DNA from: Microbacterium sp. MPKO10
GTDB lineage: Bacteria; Actinomycetota; Actinomycetes; Actinomycetales; Microbacteriaceae
Assembly: GCF_026107415.2 (NCBI RefSeq)
Contig: NZ_JAPCHX010000004.1
Coordinates: 542,514 to 606,513 of the forward strand
Direction of reading: 5' to 3'
Length of the DNA stretch: 64,000 bases
In this document: piece by piece, positions 23,582-32,461 of the stretch
Position numbering within the stretch: position 1 is the stretch's first letter
Layout: the number at the start of each line of letters is the position of its first letter
Notes under the pieces: model-generated
What the model saw: the letters and a program-made list of their open reading frames with translations, nothing else
Database searches by the model: none
Told to the model about the DNA's origin: nothing
Made by a program: the position numbers and the translations under genes

Positions 23582-24882
23582 TAGAGAGTCCCATTCATCG
23601 CGTCGACGAACTCCTCAGGGGTCGACGTCTTCAGGAAGACCAAGTCAAGGTTTGTCAGCAGCTCCTGGGCTTGGGAGGGCCGCAGTGCTTGATCCCACGA
23701 CAGCTGGAAGTGCGGTGCGTTCTTGACGAGGCCGTACGCGAAGGTGAGGAAGTCAGCATTGTCCGACTTCGCGAGCTCCTCCTCGAGTCCGGCAACGGGT
23801 GGAACTCCGCCGCCTTCGATGAGCTGCGTCGTGTAGTCGTCAGAGAACACCATCTCGTCGAGGTATGAGGTGACGGCGTCCTGCACTTCTTCCGACGCAT
23901 CTGCGCTTACCGACCAATAGTTTGCTGGGTTTCCGACGATGTTCGCGGGGTCGCCCGCGCCACCTTCGATTGTCGGGAAGCGCGTTGTGGCAAGGCCTCC
24001 GCGCTCCACAAATTCCGGGGCGTCGGTGAGGAACGACGAATACAGCCAGCTGCCTTGCAACAGCATTGCGGCTTTGCCCGTGTGCAGGAGCGCTGCATCA
24101 GCCCTCGTGTCTGCCACGACGGAGCCATACCCGTCACCAAATGCGCCGCGATCAACGAGTTCCTGGATCTTCTCGAGAGCTTCGATGATGGCCGGATCTG
24201 ACCAGGCGTTCTCTTCGCCCGCGAGCACAGCGTCAAACACCTCTGGGCCTCCAATGCGGTCAGTGAGGTACTGAATCCACATCAGCTCTGGCCATTTCGA
24301 CGCTCCGGCGAGCGCGAACGGGGTCACCCCTGCGTCAACGAACGCGTCGACAGCCGAGAGAAGCTCGTCCCACGTCTCCGGAACGTCGACGCCAACGCTC
24401 CCGAAAAGCTCGGTGTTGTAGTAGAGGACGACGGGCTGACTCTGGGAGTTGGGGACGGCGTAGAGTTTGTCTCCGATCATGCCGTTCTTCACGACTGACG
24501 GGAGCACGCGATCGACAAGGTTCGTGACTTTGCCGGTGAGATCGACGACCTTGTCCTGATCTACGTAATCGGCGAGTGTGCCACCGCCCCAACCGAACAC
24601 GAGACTCGGTCCAGTTCCCGCTCCGATTGCTGTGCGGATCTTCTCCTTATAAGCGTCGTTGTTGAACCACTCGACGGAAATCTCGGAATCGGGATTCTCG
24701 CTGTTCCAGGTCTGGAACGATTCCTTCCAGATTCGCTCGTGCACACTACCGGTCGTCGCCCATGCGCTCGCCTCGCCGGCAGCGCTTTCACCGGGGCCGC
24801 TCGTTCCGCATCCGCTCAGTGCCAATGCGGCCGTGGCCATGAGCGCCGTGCCTAGCGTCATTCTCCTTCGCGATCGGATCAT
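23581..24882 (-). CDS. Sugar ABC transporter substrate-binding lipoprotein
   Basis: This 433-residue solute-binding protein family 1 lipoprotein begins with a basic stretch MIRSRRR, a hydrophobic core and lipobox ALSGC giving Cys25 as lipid anchor. Typical phrases are FQTWNSENPDSEISVEWFNN, VVLYYNTELFGSVGVDVPET and AAMLLQGSWLYSSF. The start ATG at 24882 has AAAGGGCG upstream; the longer reading from 24912 lies within the operator region. It is the first gene of the seven-gene leftward operon ending at 17688, under control of operators at 24913 and 25027. Confidence 0.93.
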   Translation of the reverse strand: MIRSRRRMTLGTALMATAALALSGCGTSGPGESAAGEASAWATTGSVHERIWKESFQTWNSENPDSEISVEWFNNDAYKEKIRTAIGAGTGPSLVFGWGGGTLADYVDQDKVVDLTGKVTNLVDRVLPSVVKNGMIGDKLYAVPNSQSQPVVLYYNTELFGSVGVDVPETWDELLSAVDAFVDAGVTPFALAGASKWPELMWIQYLTDRIGGPEVFDAVLAGEENAWSDPAIIEALEKIQELVDRGAFGDGYGSVVADTRADAALLHTGKAAMLLQGSWLYSSFLTDAPEFVERGGLATTRFPTIEGGAGDPANIVGNPANYWSVSADASEEVQDAVTSYLDEMVFSDDYTTQLIEGGGVPPVAGLEEELAKSDNADFLTFAYGLVKNAPHFQLSWDQALRPSQAQELLTNLDLVFLKTSTPEEFVDAMNGTL

Positions 24883-24912
24883 GATTCGCCCTTTCCTCGT
24901 CGTTGAGTACAT

Positions 24913-25041
24913 TCGAAATATTTTCCGCAGTTATTTCTGCGCTGTTTCGAGAGAATAGCAGAGGTCACCTCTCGCGACAACGGTTTCGTGCCACGTTCCG
25001 GCCTGAGCCGGCCCCGAGGTATAGGGTCGAAATAGTTTCTT
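24913..25041. promoter_or_regulatory. LacI operators between the sugar operon and its regulator
   Basis: Two related sites lie in the 171-bp divergent gap: TCGAAATATTTTC at 24913-24925 and TCGAAATAGTTTC at 25027-25039. They share TCGAAATAnTTTC; the first contains the 8-bp palindrome AAATATTT. One abuts the binding-protein gene and the other lies 15 bp before the LacI gene start, so the regulator probably represses both the operon and itself. The sequence differs from the AAACGTTT-centred pair at 3828. Confidence 0.7.
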
Positions 25042-25053
25042 GGGAGGTGGCAA

Positions 25054-26070
25054 TTGGAAGTAGCCCGGCCGACACTGCACACGGTGGCACAAATGGCAGG
25101 AGTATCCGCAGCGACGGCGTCGAAAGTGCTCAACGAACGCGAAGGAATCGCTGAAGGCACGCGGCGACGCGTACTCGACGCGATAAAGCAGACCGGCTAC
25201 CGTCGCAGCGTCGAGACCGCCCCCGGCCGCCGAGCCGCGATCGTCGCTGCTTCTCATGGCTTCGACTCGGCGTACTCAGCGAGTGTCGTCGACGGAATGG
25301 CTCGTGCTGTGGAGCCGCTAGGGATCGATCTCGTGGTGACGCTCGCACGCCGAACTGATAAGCACGACGACCCGACTTCCGCTGAGCAATGGCTCGGTGA
25401 GCTCGTCGACGCGACAGGGCTGATCATGCTCACAGGGACGCTCTCGGATTCAATGATCACGACAGCCCGCTCGATGAGCATTCCCCTCGTGATGATCGAT
25501 CCGATCGACACCAAGGACAGCCGGGTTGTTTCGATCGGCGCGACGAACTGGGACGGTGGTCGAACCGCTACCGAACATCTCATCAGCCTTGGGCACAGAG
25601 ACATCGCTTGGATCGGCGGCCTTTCCAGGTCGATTCCCTCCATTGAGCGACGGCAGGGCTATGTCAGCGCATTGCAAAGCGCGGGGCTGGCGGTCGATGA
25701 GGCGCTGAGCGTCAGTGGCGACTACACGTTTCAGACTGGATACGAGAACGCGTCGCTACTGCTGGCAAGCGGACAGGCCCCAAGCGGCTTCGTGTGCGGC
25801 AACGACGAAATCGCACTCGGAGTGATCCAAGCCGCGCGCGAAGCAGGAAAATCAGTGCCCGGTGATGTGTCAGTCGTGGGGTTCGACGATACGTCGGCCG
25901 CCCGGCGTGCCACTCCGCAGCTGACAACCGTGCATCAGCCCCTCGCAGGCATGGGAGCGATGGCCGTCGAGACCGTGCTCAGTCTCTCACGGGGGGCAGC
26001 CCCGCCGTCGATGCATATCCAACTCGCAACTTCGCTCGTCGTCCGGGAGTCCACGGCCGCGCCTCGTTAG
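25054..26070 (+). CDS. LacI family transcriptional regulator
   Basis: This 338-residue LacI-type repressor starts at TTG after GGGAGGTGG (5-base spacing). The HTH is LHTVAQMAGVSAATASKVLN, then EREGIAEGTRRRV with the hinge region. A periplasmic-binding-like sensor domain follows (AIVAASHGFDSAYSASVVDG, HLISLGHRDIAWIGG, SGFVCGNDEIALGVIQAARE, VSVVGFDDTSAA). It is divergent from the sugar importer operon and followed after 79 bp by the arabinofuranosidase gene. It likely senses an arabinose- or xylose-containing sugar; ligand is inferred from neighbours. Confidence 0.93.
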   Translation: MEVARPTLHTVAQMAGVSAATASKVLNEREGIAEGTRRRVLDAIKQTGYRRSVETAPGRRAAIVAASHGFDSAYSASVVDGMARAVEPLGIDLVVTLARRTDKHDDPTSAEQWLGELVDATGLIMLTGTLSDSMITTARSMSIPLVMIDPIDTKDSRVVSIGATNWDGGRTATEHLISLGHRDIAWIGGLSRSIPSIERRQGYVSALQSAGLAVDEALSVSGDYTFQTGYENASLLLASGQAPSGFVCGNDEIALGVIQAAREAGKSVPGDVSVVGFDDTSAARRATPQLTTVHQPLAGMGAMAVETVLSLSRGAAPPSMHIQLATSLVVRESTAAPR

Positions 26071-26149
26071 AGGATCCCGTACAACCGACTGCGAGAGAGA
26101 ACACCACAGCAATTCACTGATTCGCGATCACGATGACAAAGGAGTATCC

Positions 26150-27658
26150 ATGACGAAAGCATCGATCGTCGCCCGTCGCGCCGAGACTGTCGCCACCGTG
26201 AACCGAAGACTTTTCGGCGCCTTCGTCGAGCATCTCGCGCGATGCGTTTACACGGGGATCTATGAACCTGAGCACCCGACCGCGAACGACGACGGGTTTC
26301 GTCTCGACGTTGTTGAACTCGTGAAGGAACTGGGAACGACAACGATCCGATACCCGGGCGGAAACTTCGTTTCGGGATTCCGCTGGGAAGACAGCGTCGG
26401 CCCTCGCGAGAAAAGACCGGTACGCCGAGATCTCGCCTGGCATTCGCTCGAGACGAATCAGGTAGGCGTAGACGAGTTTGCTCGCTGGCTCGCACTCACC
26501 GATTCCGAGCTCATGATGGCGGTGAATCTCGGCACTCGCGGAATCGAGGAGGCGCTTGATCTTCTTGAATATTGCAACCACCCATCGGGAACGGCGCTGA
26601 GCGATCAACGCATCGCAAATGGTACGACCGAGCCGCACGGCATCCGCATGTGGTGCCTCGGAAACGAAATGGATGGCCCCTGGCAGACCGGCTATCGAAG
26701 CGCCGAGGATTATGGCGCCCTCGCCGCGCGCACGGCCCAGGCGATGAAGGCGGCAGACAATGATCTTCAACTTGTCGTGTGCGGATCTTCTGGCTCGGGA
26801 ATGCCAACATTCGGCGACTGGGAGCGCACGGTTCTCGAGCACACCTACGAGCACGTCGATTTCATCTCGTGTCACGCGTACTACCAGGAGCGAGGCGGCG
26901 ACCTCGGCTCGTTCCTCGCCTCATCGCTCGACATGCAGTACTTCATCGATACAGTCGTCGCGACGGTGGACCACGTCGGCCGGAAGCTCCGCAGCTCGAA
27001 GCAGATTCAACTGTCATTTGACGAATGGAACATCTGGTATCTGGACGAGCACAAGGCGTCAGACGAGGTAAACGAGGAATGGCAGATTGCCCCTCGTCAG
27101 CTCGAAGACACCTACTCCGTCGCTGACGCTGTCGTCCTCGGCAACCTCCTGATCACGCTGCTGAAGAACCACGCTCGGGTGAGGTCGGCCTCATTGGCCC
27201 AGCTCGTCAACGTGATTGCCCCCATCAGGACCGAGCCTGGCGGTGACGCCTGGCGGCAGACGACGTTCTTCCCGTTCTCTGTGACGAGCAGGCTCGCACG
27301 TGGAACTGTCATTGCGCCACGCATCGATGCCCCGACGTATGCCACCGCTGTCCATGGGGAGGCATCTCTCGTCGATTCCGTGGTGACCCACGACGACGAC
27401 TCAGTCGCTGTCTTCCTCGTGAACCGCAGCCTGACCGAGCCGGTTGACCTGACCATCGACCTCACTGAGTTTCAGGTCACATCCCTCACGGAGGCGCTCA
27501 CGCTACACGATGACGACGTGTACGCAAAGAACACGATCGATGATCAGGAGCGCGTCAGTCTGAAGGCGCTCCACGGGGCAGAACTTGTCGACGGGGTCGT
27601 GACTCTTCGTCTCCCACCGGTGTCGTGGAGCGCCGTGGCCGCTCACCGGGAGTCGTGA
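26150..27658 (+). CDS. abfA: Alpha-L-arabinofuranosidase, GH51
   Basis: This 502-residue GH51 enzyme removes arabinofuranosyl side chains from arabinoxylan or arabinan oligosaccharides. Motifs are LFGAFVEHLARCVYTGIYEP at the start, IRYPGGNFVSGFRWEDSVGP near 66-85, acid/base Glu173 in CLGNEMDGPWQ, nucleophile Glu292 in SFDEWNIWY, and a C-terminal beta-sandwich ending in LPPVSWSAV. Length is normal. There is no signal peptide, so it acts in the cytoplasm. ATG follows AAAGGAGTATCC. It lies in the same direction as, and probably in the same regulon as, the LacI gene upstream. Confidence 0.95.
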   Translation: MTKASIVARRAETVATVNRRLFGAFVEHLARCVYTGIYEPEHPTANDDGFRLDVVELVKELGTTTIRYPGGNFVSGFRWEDSVGPREKRPVRRDLAWHSLETNQVGVDEFARWLALTDSELMMAVNLGTRGIEEALDLLEYCNHPSGTALSDQRIANGTTEPHGIRMWCLGNEMDGPWQTGYRSAEDYGALAARTAQAMKAADNDLQLVVCGSSGSGMPTFGDWERTVLEHTYEHVDFISCHAYYQERGGDLGSFLASSLDMQYFIDTVVATVDHVGRKLRSSKQIQLSFDEWNIWYLDEHKASDEVNEEWQIAPRQLEDTYSVADAVVLGNLLITLLKNHARVRSASLAQLVNVIAPIRTEPGGDAWRQTTFFPFSVTSRLARGTVIAPRIDAPTYATAVHGEASLVDSVVTHDDDSVAVFLVNRSLTEPVDLTIDLTEFQVTSLTEALTLHDDDVYAKNTIDDQERVSLKALHGAELVDGVVTLRLPPVSWSAVAAHRES

Positions 27659-27742
27659 AGGGAGGCTCGGCACTGGCTGCCGGGCGTCCTCAGCGCTGAC
27701 CGCGCCCACTCGTTCACGATGACAACCGGATAGAGTGAATGC

Positions 27743-28399
27743 GTGATTGCGGGGGAACGCCTTTCAGAGACCGGGCAGTGGCTCGAATCCCGCGAGGGTA
27801 CCCGCTGGTGGTTCGATTCTGGCGCCCTCTGCCTCGACTTCGCATACACCGGGCTGATGACCGGCACTGGGGGCGCCCAGGCAGACGGTTGGGAACGTCT
27901 CCTGAACGCGGCCGACCTCGACGATTGGCTCGCTGAGCGCTACACCGTCACAGCTTCGGGCGAACGCGATCTGAAAGACGCTCACACACTGCGCGAGGCC
28001 ATCGCGCACGTGGCCATCGCGGCATCCGTCGACAAAGACCCGCTGCGTCGAGACGTCGACATCATCAATCTCTATGCCGCAACGCCCGACCTGCCGCCGC
28101 GCCTCGACGGCGGTTCGCGGCAGGCGGGTCGAACGAGCCCGCGCGCAGCCCAGGCGCTCTCGACCATTGCACGCGATGCCGTCACCGTGTTCAACGGTGA
28201 GGATGCGGGAACGATCCGCACTTGCGATGCCGCGGACTGCGACCTCATCTACCTCGATATCTCACGCGCCGGAACCCGTCGCTGGTGCTCGATGCAGCGC
28301 TGCGGCAACCGTCACAAGGTGCGCCAGCATCGGGCCAGGCAGCGGGCAAAAGCTGCGGAGAAGCCGTCGGCCGCGATCGCTCAGACTGCCGACCAGTAG
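27743..28399 (+). CDS. CGNR zinc-finger transcriptional regulator (ABATE domain)
   Basis: This 218-residue protein has an N-terminal ABATE domain (WWFDSGALCLDFAYTGLM, residues ~22-120) and a C-terminal CGNR zinc finger: IRTCDAADCDLIYLDISRAG, then TRRWCSMQRCGNRHKVRQHR, with four Cys ligands and the name-giving CGNR. Such proteins are probable DNA-binding regulators common in Actinobacteria. GTG start at 27743. Its end overlaps the end of the convergent ComB-like gene by 19 bp. No target is evident. Confidence 0.9.
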   Translation: MIAGERLSETGQWLESREGTRWWFDSGALCLDFAYTGLMTGTGGAQADGWERLLNAADLDDWLAERYTVTASGERDLKDAHTLREAIAHVAIAASVDKDPLRRDVDIINLYAATPDLPPRLDGGSRQAGRTSPRAAQALSTIARDAVTVFNGEDAGTIRTCDAADCDLIYLDISRAGTRRWCSMQRCGNRHKVRQHRARQRAKAAEKPSAAIAQTADQ

Positions 28400-29070
28400 C
28401 CGTCGTCGCCGAGCACCGGCACCAGTTCGCTGGCATCGACTTTCCCGGCGGCAACGACGGCGTCCCGCTTGTCCCGATCGATGAGGCGCTGCCCCGCAGT
28501 CGAGGCCGTATACAGGTGCCCGACGGCACGCTCGAGCCCGGTGAATGCGGCGCTGGCGGCAGCGGCTTCGGGCGAGGCGTAGTCAATTCCCACGGCGGCG
28601 AGCGCGTCGATCACGGCGCCCGTGGCAAAAAGTACGTCCACGGCGAACCCCGAGCCCCCGGCACCGGCATGTGCACCGGCCGATTCCGCCGCGTCACCAT
28701 CGGGGTCTGCAGCGCCCCGGCTCTCAACACCCGTCGCACCGCCAGCATCCTGGGCAGTCGCACCCACGAGTGCGACGCGCACGCGGTCGCCCCGGTCGAC
28801 CTGGTGCTGCAGAACGCGCTTCGCCACGGCCGTCCGATTGCGCAGCGAGGCGGCGAACACACGCGCCCCGGTCGTGCGAGCAACATCCACGACCCAGTCT
28901 TCGGCACGGACGCGCCCGTGCGCCTCGATCGCGGTCGCGATCGGATGCCCGCCGGCGATGCCCTGCACCACAACGACGGCTCCCACGCCCTCGGCGATGG
29001 CATCGAGCCCGGCGCTCCCCCACTCGAACCGAACTTCGTACCGTTGTTGCTGCTGACCTGCTGTGCTCAC
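28381..29070 (-). CDS. 2-phosphosulfolactate phosphatase (ComB family) homologue
   Basis: This 229-residue protein resembles ComB, the Mg-dependent phosphatase of coenzyme M synthesis, whose relatives are widespread in bacteria that lack coenzyme M. Readable parts are YEVRFEWGSAGLDAIAEGVG, AVVVVQGIAGG, TTGARVFAASLRNRTAVAKR and FAVDVLFATGAVIDAL. A Gly/Ala/Asp-rich insert (about residues 105-138) interrupts the core, like the inserts in Ddl and Lhr. GTG start with no clear ribosome site. True substrate unknown; the family name is by resemblance only. Confidence 0.7.
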   Translation of the reverse strand: MSTAGQQQQRYEVRFEWGSAGLDAIAEGVGAVVVVQGIAGGHPIATAIEAHGRVRAEDWVVDVARTTGARVFAASLRNRTAVAKRVLQHQVDRGDRVRVALVGATAQDAGGATGVESRGAADPDGDAAESAGAHAGAGGSGFAVDVLFATGAVIDALAAVGIDYASPEAAAASAAFTGLERAVGHLYTASTAGQRLIDRDKRDAVVAAGKVDASELVPVLGDDGYWSAV

Positions 29071-29171
29071 GCGGCCAGCCTATGCGGCTGCGTGGCACAG
29101 CATCCGCTGTGTTTCAACGTATGACGCTCCGCGGCAGAATCAGGACCTGCGCGTGAGGTTTTGCGGCAGTA

Positions 29172-29678
29172 TCAGAACCAGCGCGGATGCTCTCGGCGCT
29201 CGGGAATGACATCGGCGATGATGCGGTCGCTCGGCAGCCGGTCTTCGGGTGCGGGCATGCGCATCTCATGACGGATGAGGTCCCAATCGTGTCGGCTGAG
29301 CTCCACGAGGCCGGGCCGCAGCTGGATGCCCCATGTGCGGCGGTTCTGAGTGAGATCGAGATGCTTCTTCAACGGTTGGATCGGTGCTTCTACCGCGGGC
29401 CGATACCAGTCGATGCGACGTCGCCACTGGCGAGCGGATGCGTCGGCACGATGATCTGCCGAATACACGTCTTTGTCGGCGACCCGCCCGATGGCGGTGA
29501 ACGCGCGCAGCGGCGTGCCGTCTCGAGTCTCTCGCGGGGAGTAATACACGAGGCCGTCGGCCTCGTTCAACCGACTGATCGCCTCACGGCTGCCGTGGTT
29601 GAGCTGGCCGATGCCGAGGCGCACGGCATCGCGCACGTGGTCGCGCTGCACCACACCGAGCCAGAACCGAATCGCCAT
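29172..29678 (-). CDS. EVE domain protein
   Basis: This 168-residue single EVE (PUA-like) domain protein starts MAIRFWLGVVQRDHVRDAV, contains ADGLVYYSPRETRDGTPLRA, FTAIGRVAD and WRRRIDW, and ends with WGIQLRPGLVELSRHDWDLI. EVE domains are related to YTH domains and are thought to bind modified bases, often as parts of restriction-like defence proteins; stand-alone forms like this one are common and uncharacterised. There is no nuclease partner nearby. Start by good match of the first residues to the family. Confidence 0.85.
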   Translation of the reverse strand: MAIRFWLGVVQRDHVRDAVRLGIGQLNHGSREAISRLNEADGLVYYSPRETRDGTPLRAFTAIGRVADKDVYSADHRADASARQWRRRIDWYRPAVEAPIQPLKKHLDLTQNRRTWGIQLRPGLVELSRHDWDLIRHEMRMPAPEDRLPSDRIIADVIPERREHPRWF

Positions 29679-29781
29679 GTCACAGTTCTACCGGAAACCC
29701 CCGTCACTGTCGCCCCGGACTCGTGCACACGGCACGGACGCTGTGCAGGGAACCCGTAGCGCGGTGCGCCACACTGAGAAC

Positions 29782-30324
29782 ATGCACGTGCAGCTGAAAC
29801 TGGTGCTCGACACCGATCCGTCCGCCGCGTGGCGCGCCCTGAGGTCGCCGACAGTCATGCGCGAGCTCTACGCGCCACTGCTGAGCGTCGGCACGGGAGG
29901 CGAGACACTCTGGAGCAACAAAGTGGACGAGGTTCCGCTGTCGTTTGCCGGCGTCCTTCCCCTTGGCCGACAGCTCATCACGCTCGAGTACGACGAGTCC
30001 AGCCACGCCGGAGTAACGATTTTGCGGGATACCGGCGGCCCATCGACCGGACCGCTCAGTGCCCTGCGCGGATGGAACCACCGCATGGCGATCTCGCGGG
30101 CACCCGACAGCGGTAAGCCCGGTGGTCGGCCCGCTGGTCAGCACGAGGACTCTGGTCTGCCTGAACAGCCCCTCCGAACACTATTGCGCGACCGGCTGAC
30201 CTTCCACGGCCCGGCCGCGGGGGCGTTTTGGTATCCGCTCTGGGCGATCTGGCAGTGGCGCGGTGCCCGACTGCGGTCGATGGCGCCGAACTGGGCGTTC
30301 GATCCCGAGCTGCGGGCTGACTGA
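29782..30324 (+). CDS. Hypothetical protein, possibly SRPBCC-like
   Basis: This 180-residue protein begins MHVQLKLVLDTDPSAAWRAL and continues SPTVMRELYAPLL, which has the look of a START/SRPBCC ligand-binding fold (beta strand, then two short helices). It is followed by ITLEYDESSHAGVTILRDTG and a Trp-rich end WYPLWAIWQWRGARLR that may be helical. A Pro/Gly/Arg-rich stretch in the middle (residues 108-128) could be a low-complexity insert. No motif fixes a function. The start is the first ATG consistent with the strand pattern. Confidence 0.6.
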   Translation: MHVQLKLVLDTDPSAAWRALRSPTVMRELYAPLLSVGTGGETLWSNKVDEVPLSFAGVLPLGRQLITLEYDESSHAGVTILRDTGGPSTGPLSALRGWNHRMAISRAPDSGKPGGRPAGQHEDSGLPEQPLRTLLRDRLTFHGPAAGAFWYPLWAIWQWRGARLRSMAPNWAFDPELRAD

Positions 30325-30517
30325 GCACGACGGCAGCCACACAGCATCCATGCGCTAGACTGTTCTCACTTGCGGGCAACGTTATGCCCCCTGCGTCGTA
30401 GAACGCTCCCTCTCCCCGGCAACGGGTCGATGACTTTCATACGGCGAACGAATGCGCGATCCCGCGTCTTCGCCACTTCTCCGCCTGAAGTGCGGATCTC
30501 GATGCCTGAAAGGCACC

Positions 30518-32083
30518 ATGTCTCAAATCACATTCAGCGCGCTCGGCGTGCCTGCTCCCCTCGTCTCCATCCTCGCGAAGGACGGCAAGACCGACGCTTT
30601 CCCGATCCAGGTCGACACCCTGCCCGACACGCTCGGCGGGCGCGACGTGCTCGGCCGCGGACGCACCGGAAGCGGCAAGACCCTCGCGTTCTCCATTCCG
30701 ATGGTCGCGCGCCTCGGCACAGAGCTCGCCGGCGGCAAGCGCCGCGCGGGTCGCCCCCTCGGCCTCGTACTCGCTCCGACCCGTGAGCTCGCGACGCAGA
30801 TCGACGCTGTGCTCGCACCGCTCGCCGCGGCGTACGGCATGAAGACCACCACCATCTACGGCGGCATCAACCAGCGCCGCCAGGTCGAGGCCCTGAACGC
30901 TGGCGTCGACATCGTCGTCGCCTGCCCGGGCCGTCTCGAAGACCTCATGAACCAGGGCCACGTGCGCCTCGACGCTGTCGAGATCACCGTGCTCGACGAG
31001 GCCGACCACATGGCCGACCTTGGGTTCCTGCCCGTCGTCACGCGCATCCTCGCTGCCACGCCGGCAAATGGCCAGCGGATGCTGTTCTCGGCGACGCTCG
31101 ACAACGGCGTAGACAAGATCGTGAAGCGCTTCTTGCACAACCCCGTCACGCACTCGGTTGACGACGAGACCAGTCCCGTCGAGGCGATGACGCACCACGT
31201 GTTCTTCGTGAACGACGCAGATGCCAAGAAGGAACTCGTCGAGAAGCTCGCCTCGGGCCTCGGCCGACGCATCCTCTTCACACGCACGAAGCACCACGCC
31301 AAGAAGCTGGCGCGGCAGCTGACAGCATCCGGAATCCCCTCCGTCGACCTGCACGGCAACCTGTCGCAGCCTCAGCGCGACCGTAACCTTGCCGCGTTCA
31401 GCGATGGAAGTGCCCGTGTGCTCGTCGCCACGGACGTTGCCGCGCGCGGAGTGCACGTCGACAACGTCGAGCTCGTTGTGCACGTGGATCCGCCCATCGA
31501 GCACAAGGCGTATCTGCACCGTTCGGGCCGCACGGCTCGGGCCGGCAGCGCGGGAACCGTGGCCACTGTGTGCCTTCCCGTGCAGCGTGATGACCTCAAA
31601 AAGCTCTTGCGCAAGGCCGCCATCACGGTGACCCCGCAGACCGTGACCGCCACGTCGCCCACCGTCGTCGAGCTGGTCGGCGAGGAGGCTCCGTACGTCA
31701 AGCCGGTCGCCAAGCCCGTGCAGCAGCAGGGAGGCGGAAAGTCGCAGGGCGCAAATGCACGTCGCAAGCGCGCCAACCGTCAGGGCGGTCAGGATGCTGG
31801 TCAGCGCGGACAGCGCGGTCAGGGAGGCCAGCGCAGTTCCGGACGCGGCGAGCGCGACGACGCTCCGCGACGCGACCGGTCGGGCCGTCCCGCCGCGGCG
31901 GGTGCCGGACGGTCGGGGCAGACTCGCTCCGGCGGCCGCCCCGGGCAGCAGCGTTCTGGCCAGGGTCGTTCCGGCCAGCGCGGCGCTGGGCAGGGTCGCA
32001 CGTCCGCGCCCAGCGTGTACAGCACGTCGTCGTCCGGAGCGCCGCGAACCGAGCGCACCCACCGCCGAGTGTCGTCCCGCTAA
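30518..32083 (+). CDS. DEAD-box ATP-dependent RNA helicase
   Basis: This 521-residue DEAD-box helicase probably acts in RNA metabolism or cold adaptation. Motifs in order are Walker A GRTGSGKT, APTRELATQ (Ia), GG and PGRLEDLM (Ib), VLDEADHMADLGF (II, DEAD), FSATL (III), RRILFTRTKHHAKKLA, RVLVATDVAARGVHV (V) and HRSGRTARAG (VI). The C-terminal ~120 residues are a basic Gly/Arg/Gln-rich tail built of degenerate short repeats, typical of actinobacterial relatives and likely RNA-binding. ATG at 30518. The ~180 bp before it is a long leader without a gene, as often found for cold-shock helicases. Confidence 0.95.
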   Translation: MSQITFSALGVPAPLVSILAKDGKTDAFPIQVDTLPDTLGGRDVLGRGRTGSGKTLAFSIPMVARLGTELAGGKRRAGRPLGLVLAPTRELATQIDAVLAPLAAAYGMKTTTIYGGINQRRQVEALNAGVDIVVACPGRLEDLMNQGHVRLDAVEITVLDEADHMADLGFLPVVTRILAATPANGQRMLFSATLDNGVDKIVKRFLHNPVTHSVDDETSPVEAMTHHVFFVNDADAKKELVEKLASGLGRRILFTRTKHHAKKLARQLTASGIPSVDLHGNLSQPQRDRNLAAFSDGSARVLVATDVAARGVHVDNVELVVHVDPPIEHKAYLHRSGRTARAGSAGTVATVCLPVQRDDLKKLLRKAAITVTPQTVTATSPTVVELVGEEAPYVKPVAKPVQQQGGGKSQGANARRKRANRQGGQDAGQRGQRGQGGQRSSGRGERDDAPRRDRSGRPAAAGAGRSGQTRSGGRPGQQRSGQGRSGQRGAGQGRTSAPSVYSTSSSGAPRTERTHRRVSSR

Positions 32084-32111
32084 CGCGAACAGCACCCAAG
32101 CAAGGACGCAA

Positions 32112-32156
32112 CGCCGTAGCTAGGATGTTTTCTCGAGAAACGTCCTAGCTTCGGCG
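32112..32156. terminator. Strong hairpin after the helicase gene
   Basis: The arms CGCCGTAGCTAGGATGTTT (32112-32130) and AAACGTCCTAGCTTCGGCG (32138-32156) pair over 19 positions with one mismatch and one G-U, around a 7-base loop. There is no long T-run, only TTCT after the stem. It sits 28 bp behind the helicase stop. The core CTAGGA/TCCTAG is repeated once more as TCCTAG at 32162. Confidence 0.7.
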
Positions 32157-32461
32157 TTCTGTCCTAGTTCCGGTTCTCAGCAGGGCAACGATGCGGGCCG
32201 ACCGCACACGACACAACGATATTGCTGATCCACCCGCGACACGGCGACGATGCGGACCGGTGCATCACGCTGAGGTCGACGATGCTGCACATCCACCGTC
32301 GGAAGAGGACGACGCCGCTCGTCCATCCGTGATGCAGCATCACTTCCAGACCTGAAACACCGCGGCCCGGCAGCCAGCAGCCCGACTGCTTGCGTCCTGG
32401 CACCACCGCGACTCCGCAGCCACCGCGGCCCGACAGCCTGTGACCGGCACTCTGCGCTGGC
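32157..32461. other. Intergenic stretch without recognisable gene
   Basis: These 305 bp lie between the helicase hairpin and the CorA gene end. Short open frames exist but encode no recognisable family. The DNA contains scattered near-repeats (GACGATGC, GCAGCATC, CCGCGGCCCG.CAGCC twice at about 32362 and 32424). It may be the 3' trailer of the genes on either side. Confidence 0.5.

Noticed and set aside
27768..27790. GGCTCGAATCCCG, similar to a tRNA T-arm
   Set aside because: It lies inside the CGNR gene and no acceptor or anticodon stems can be formed around it. No tRNA was found anywhere in the window.
30437..32095. A 552-codon open frame antisense to the DEAD-box helicase
   Set aside because: No family likeness; all helicase motifs are on the plus strand.
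32164..32406. An 80-codon minus-strand frame in the gap before corA
   Set aside because: Trp/Cys/Ser-rich sequence with no family resemblance and no ribosome site; more likely non-coding.
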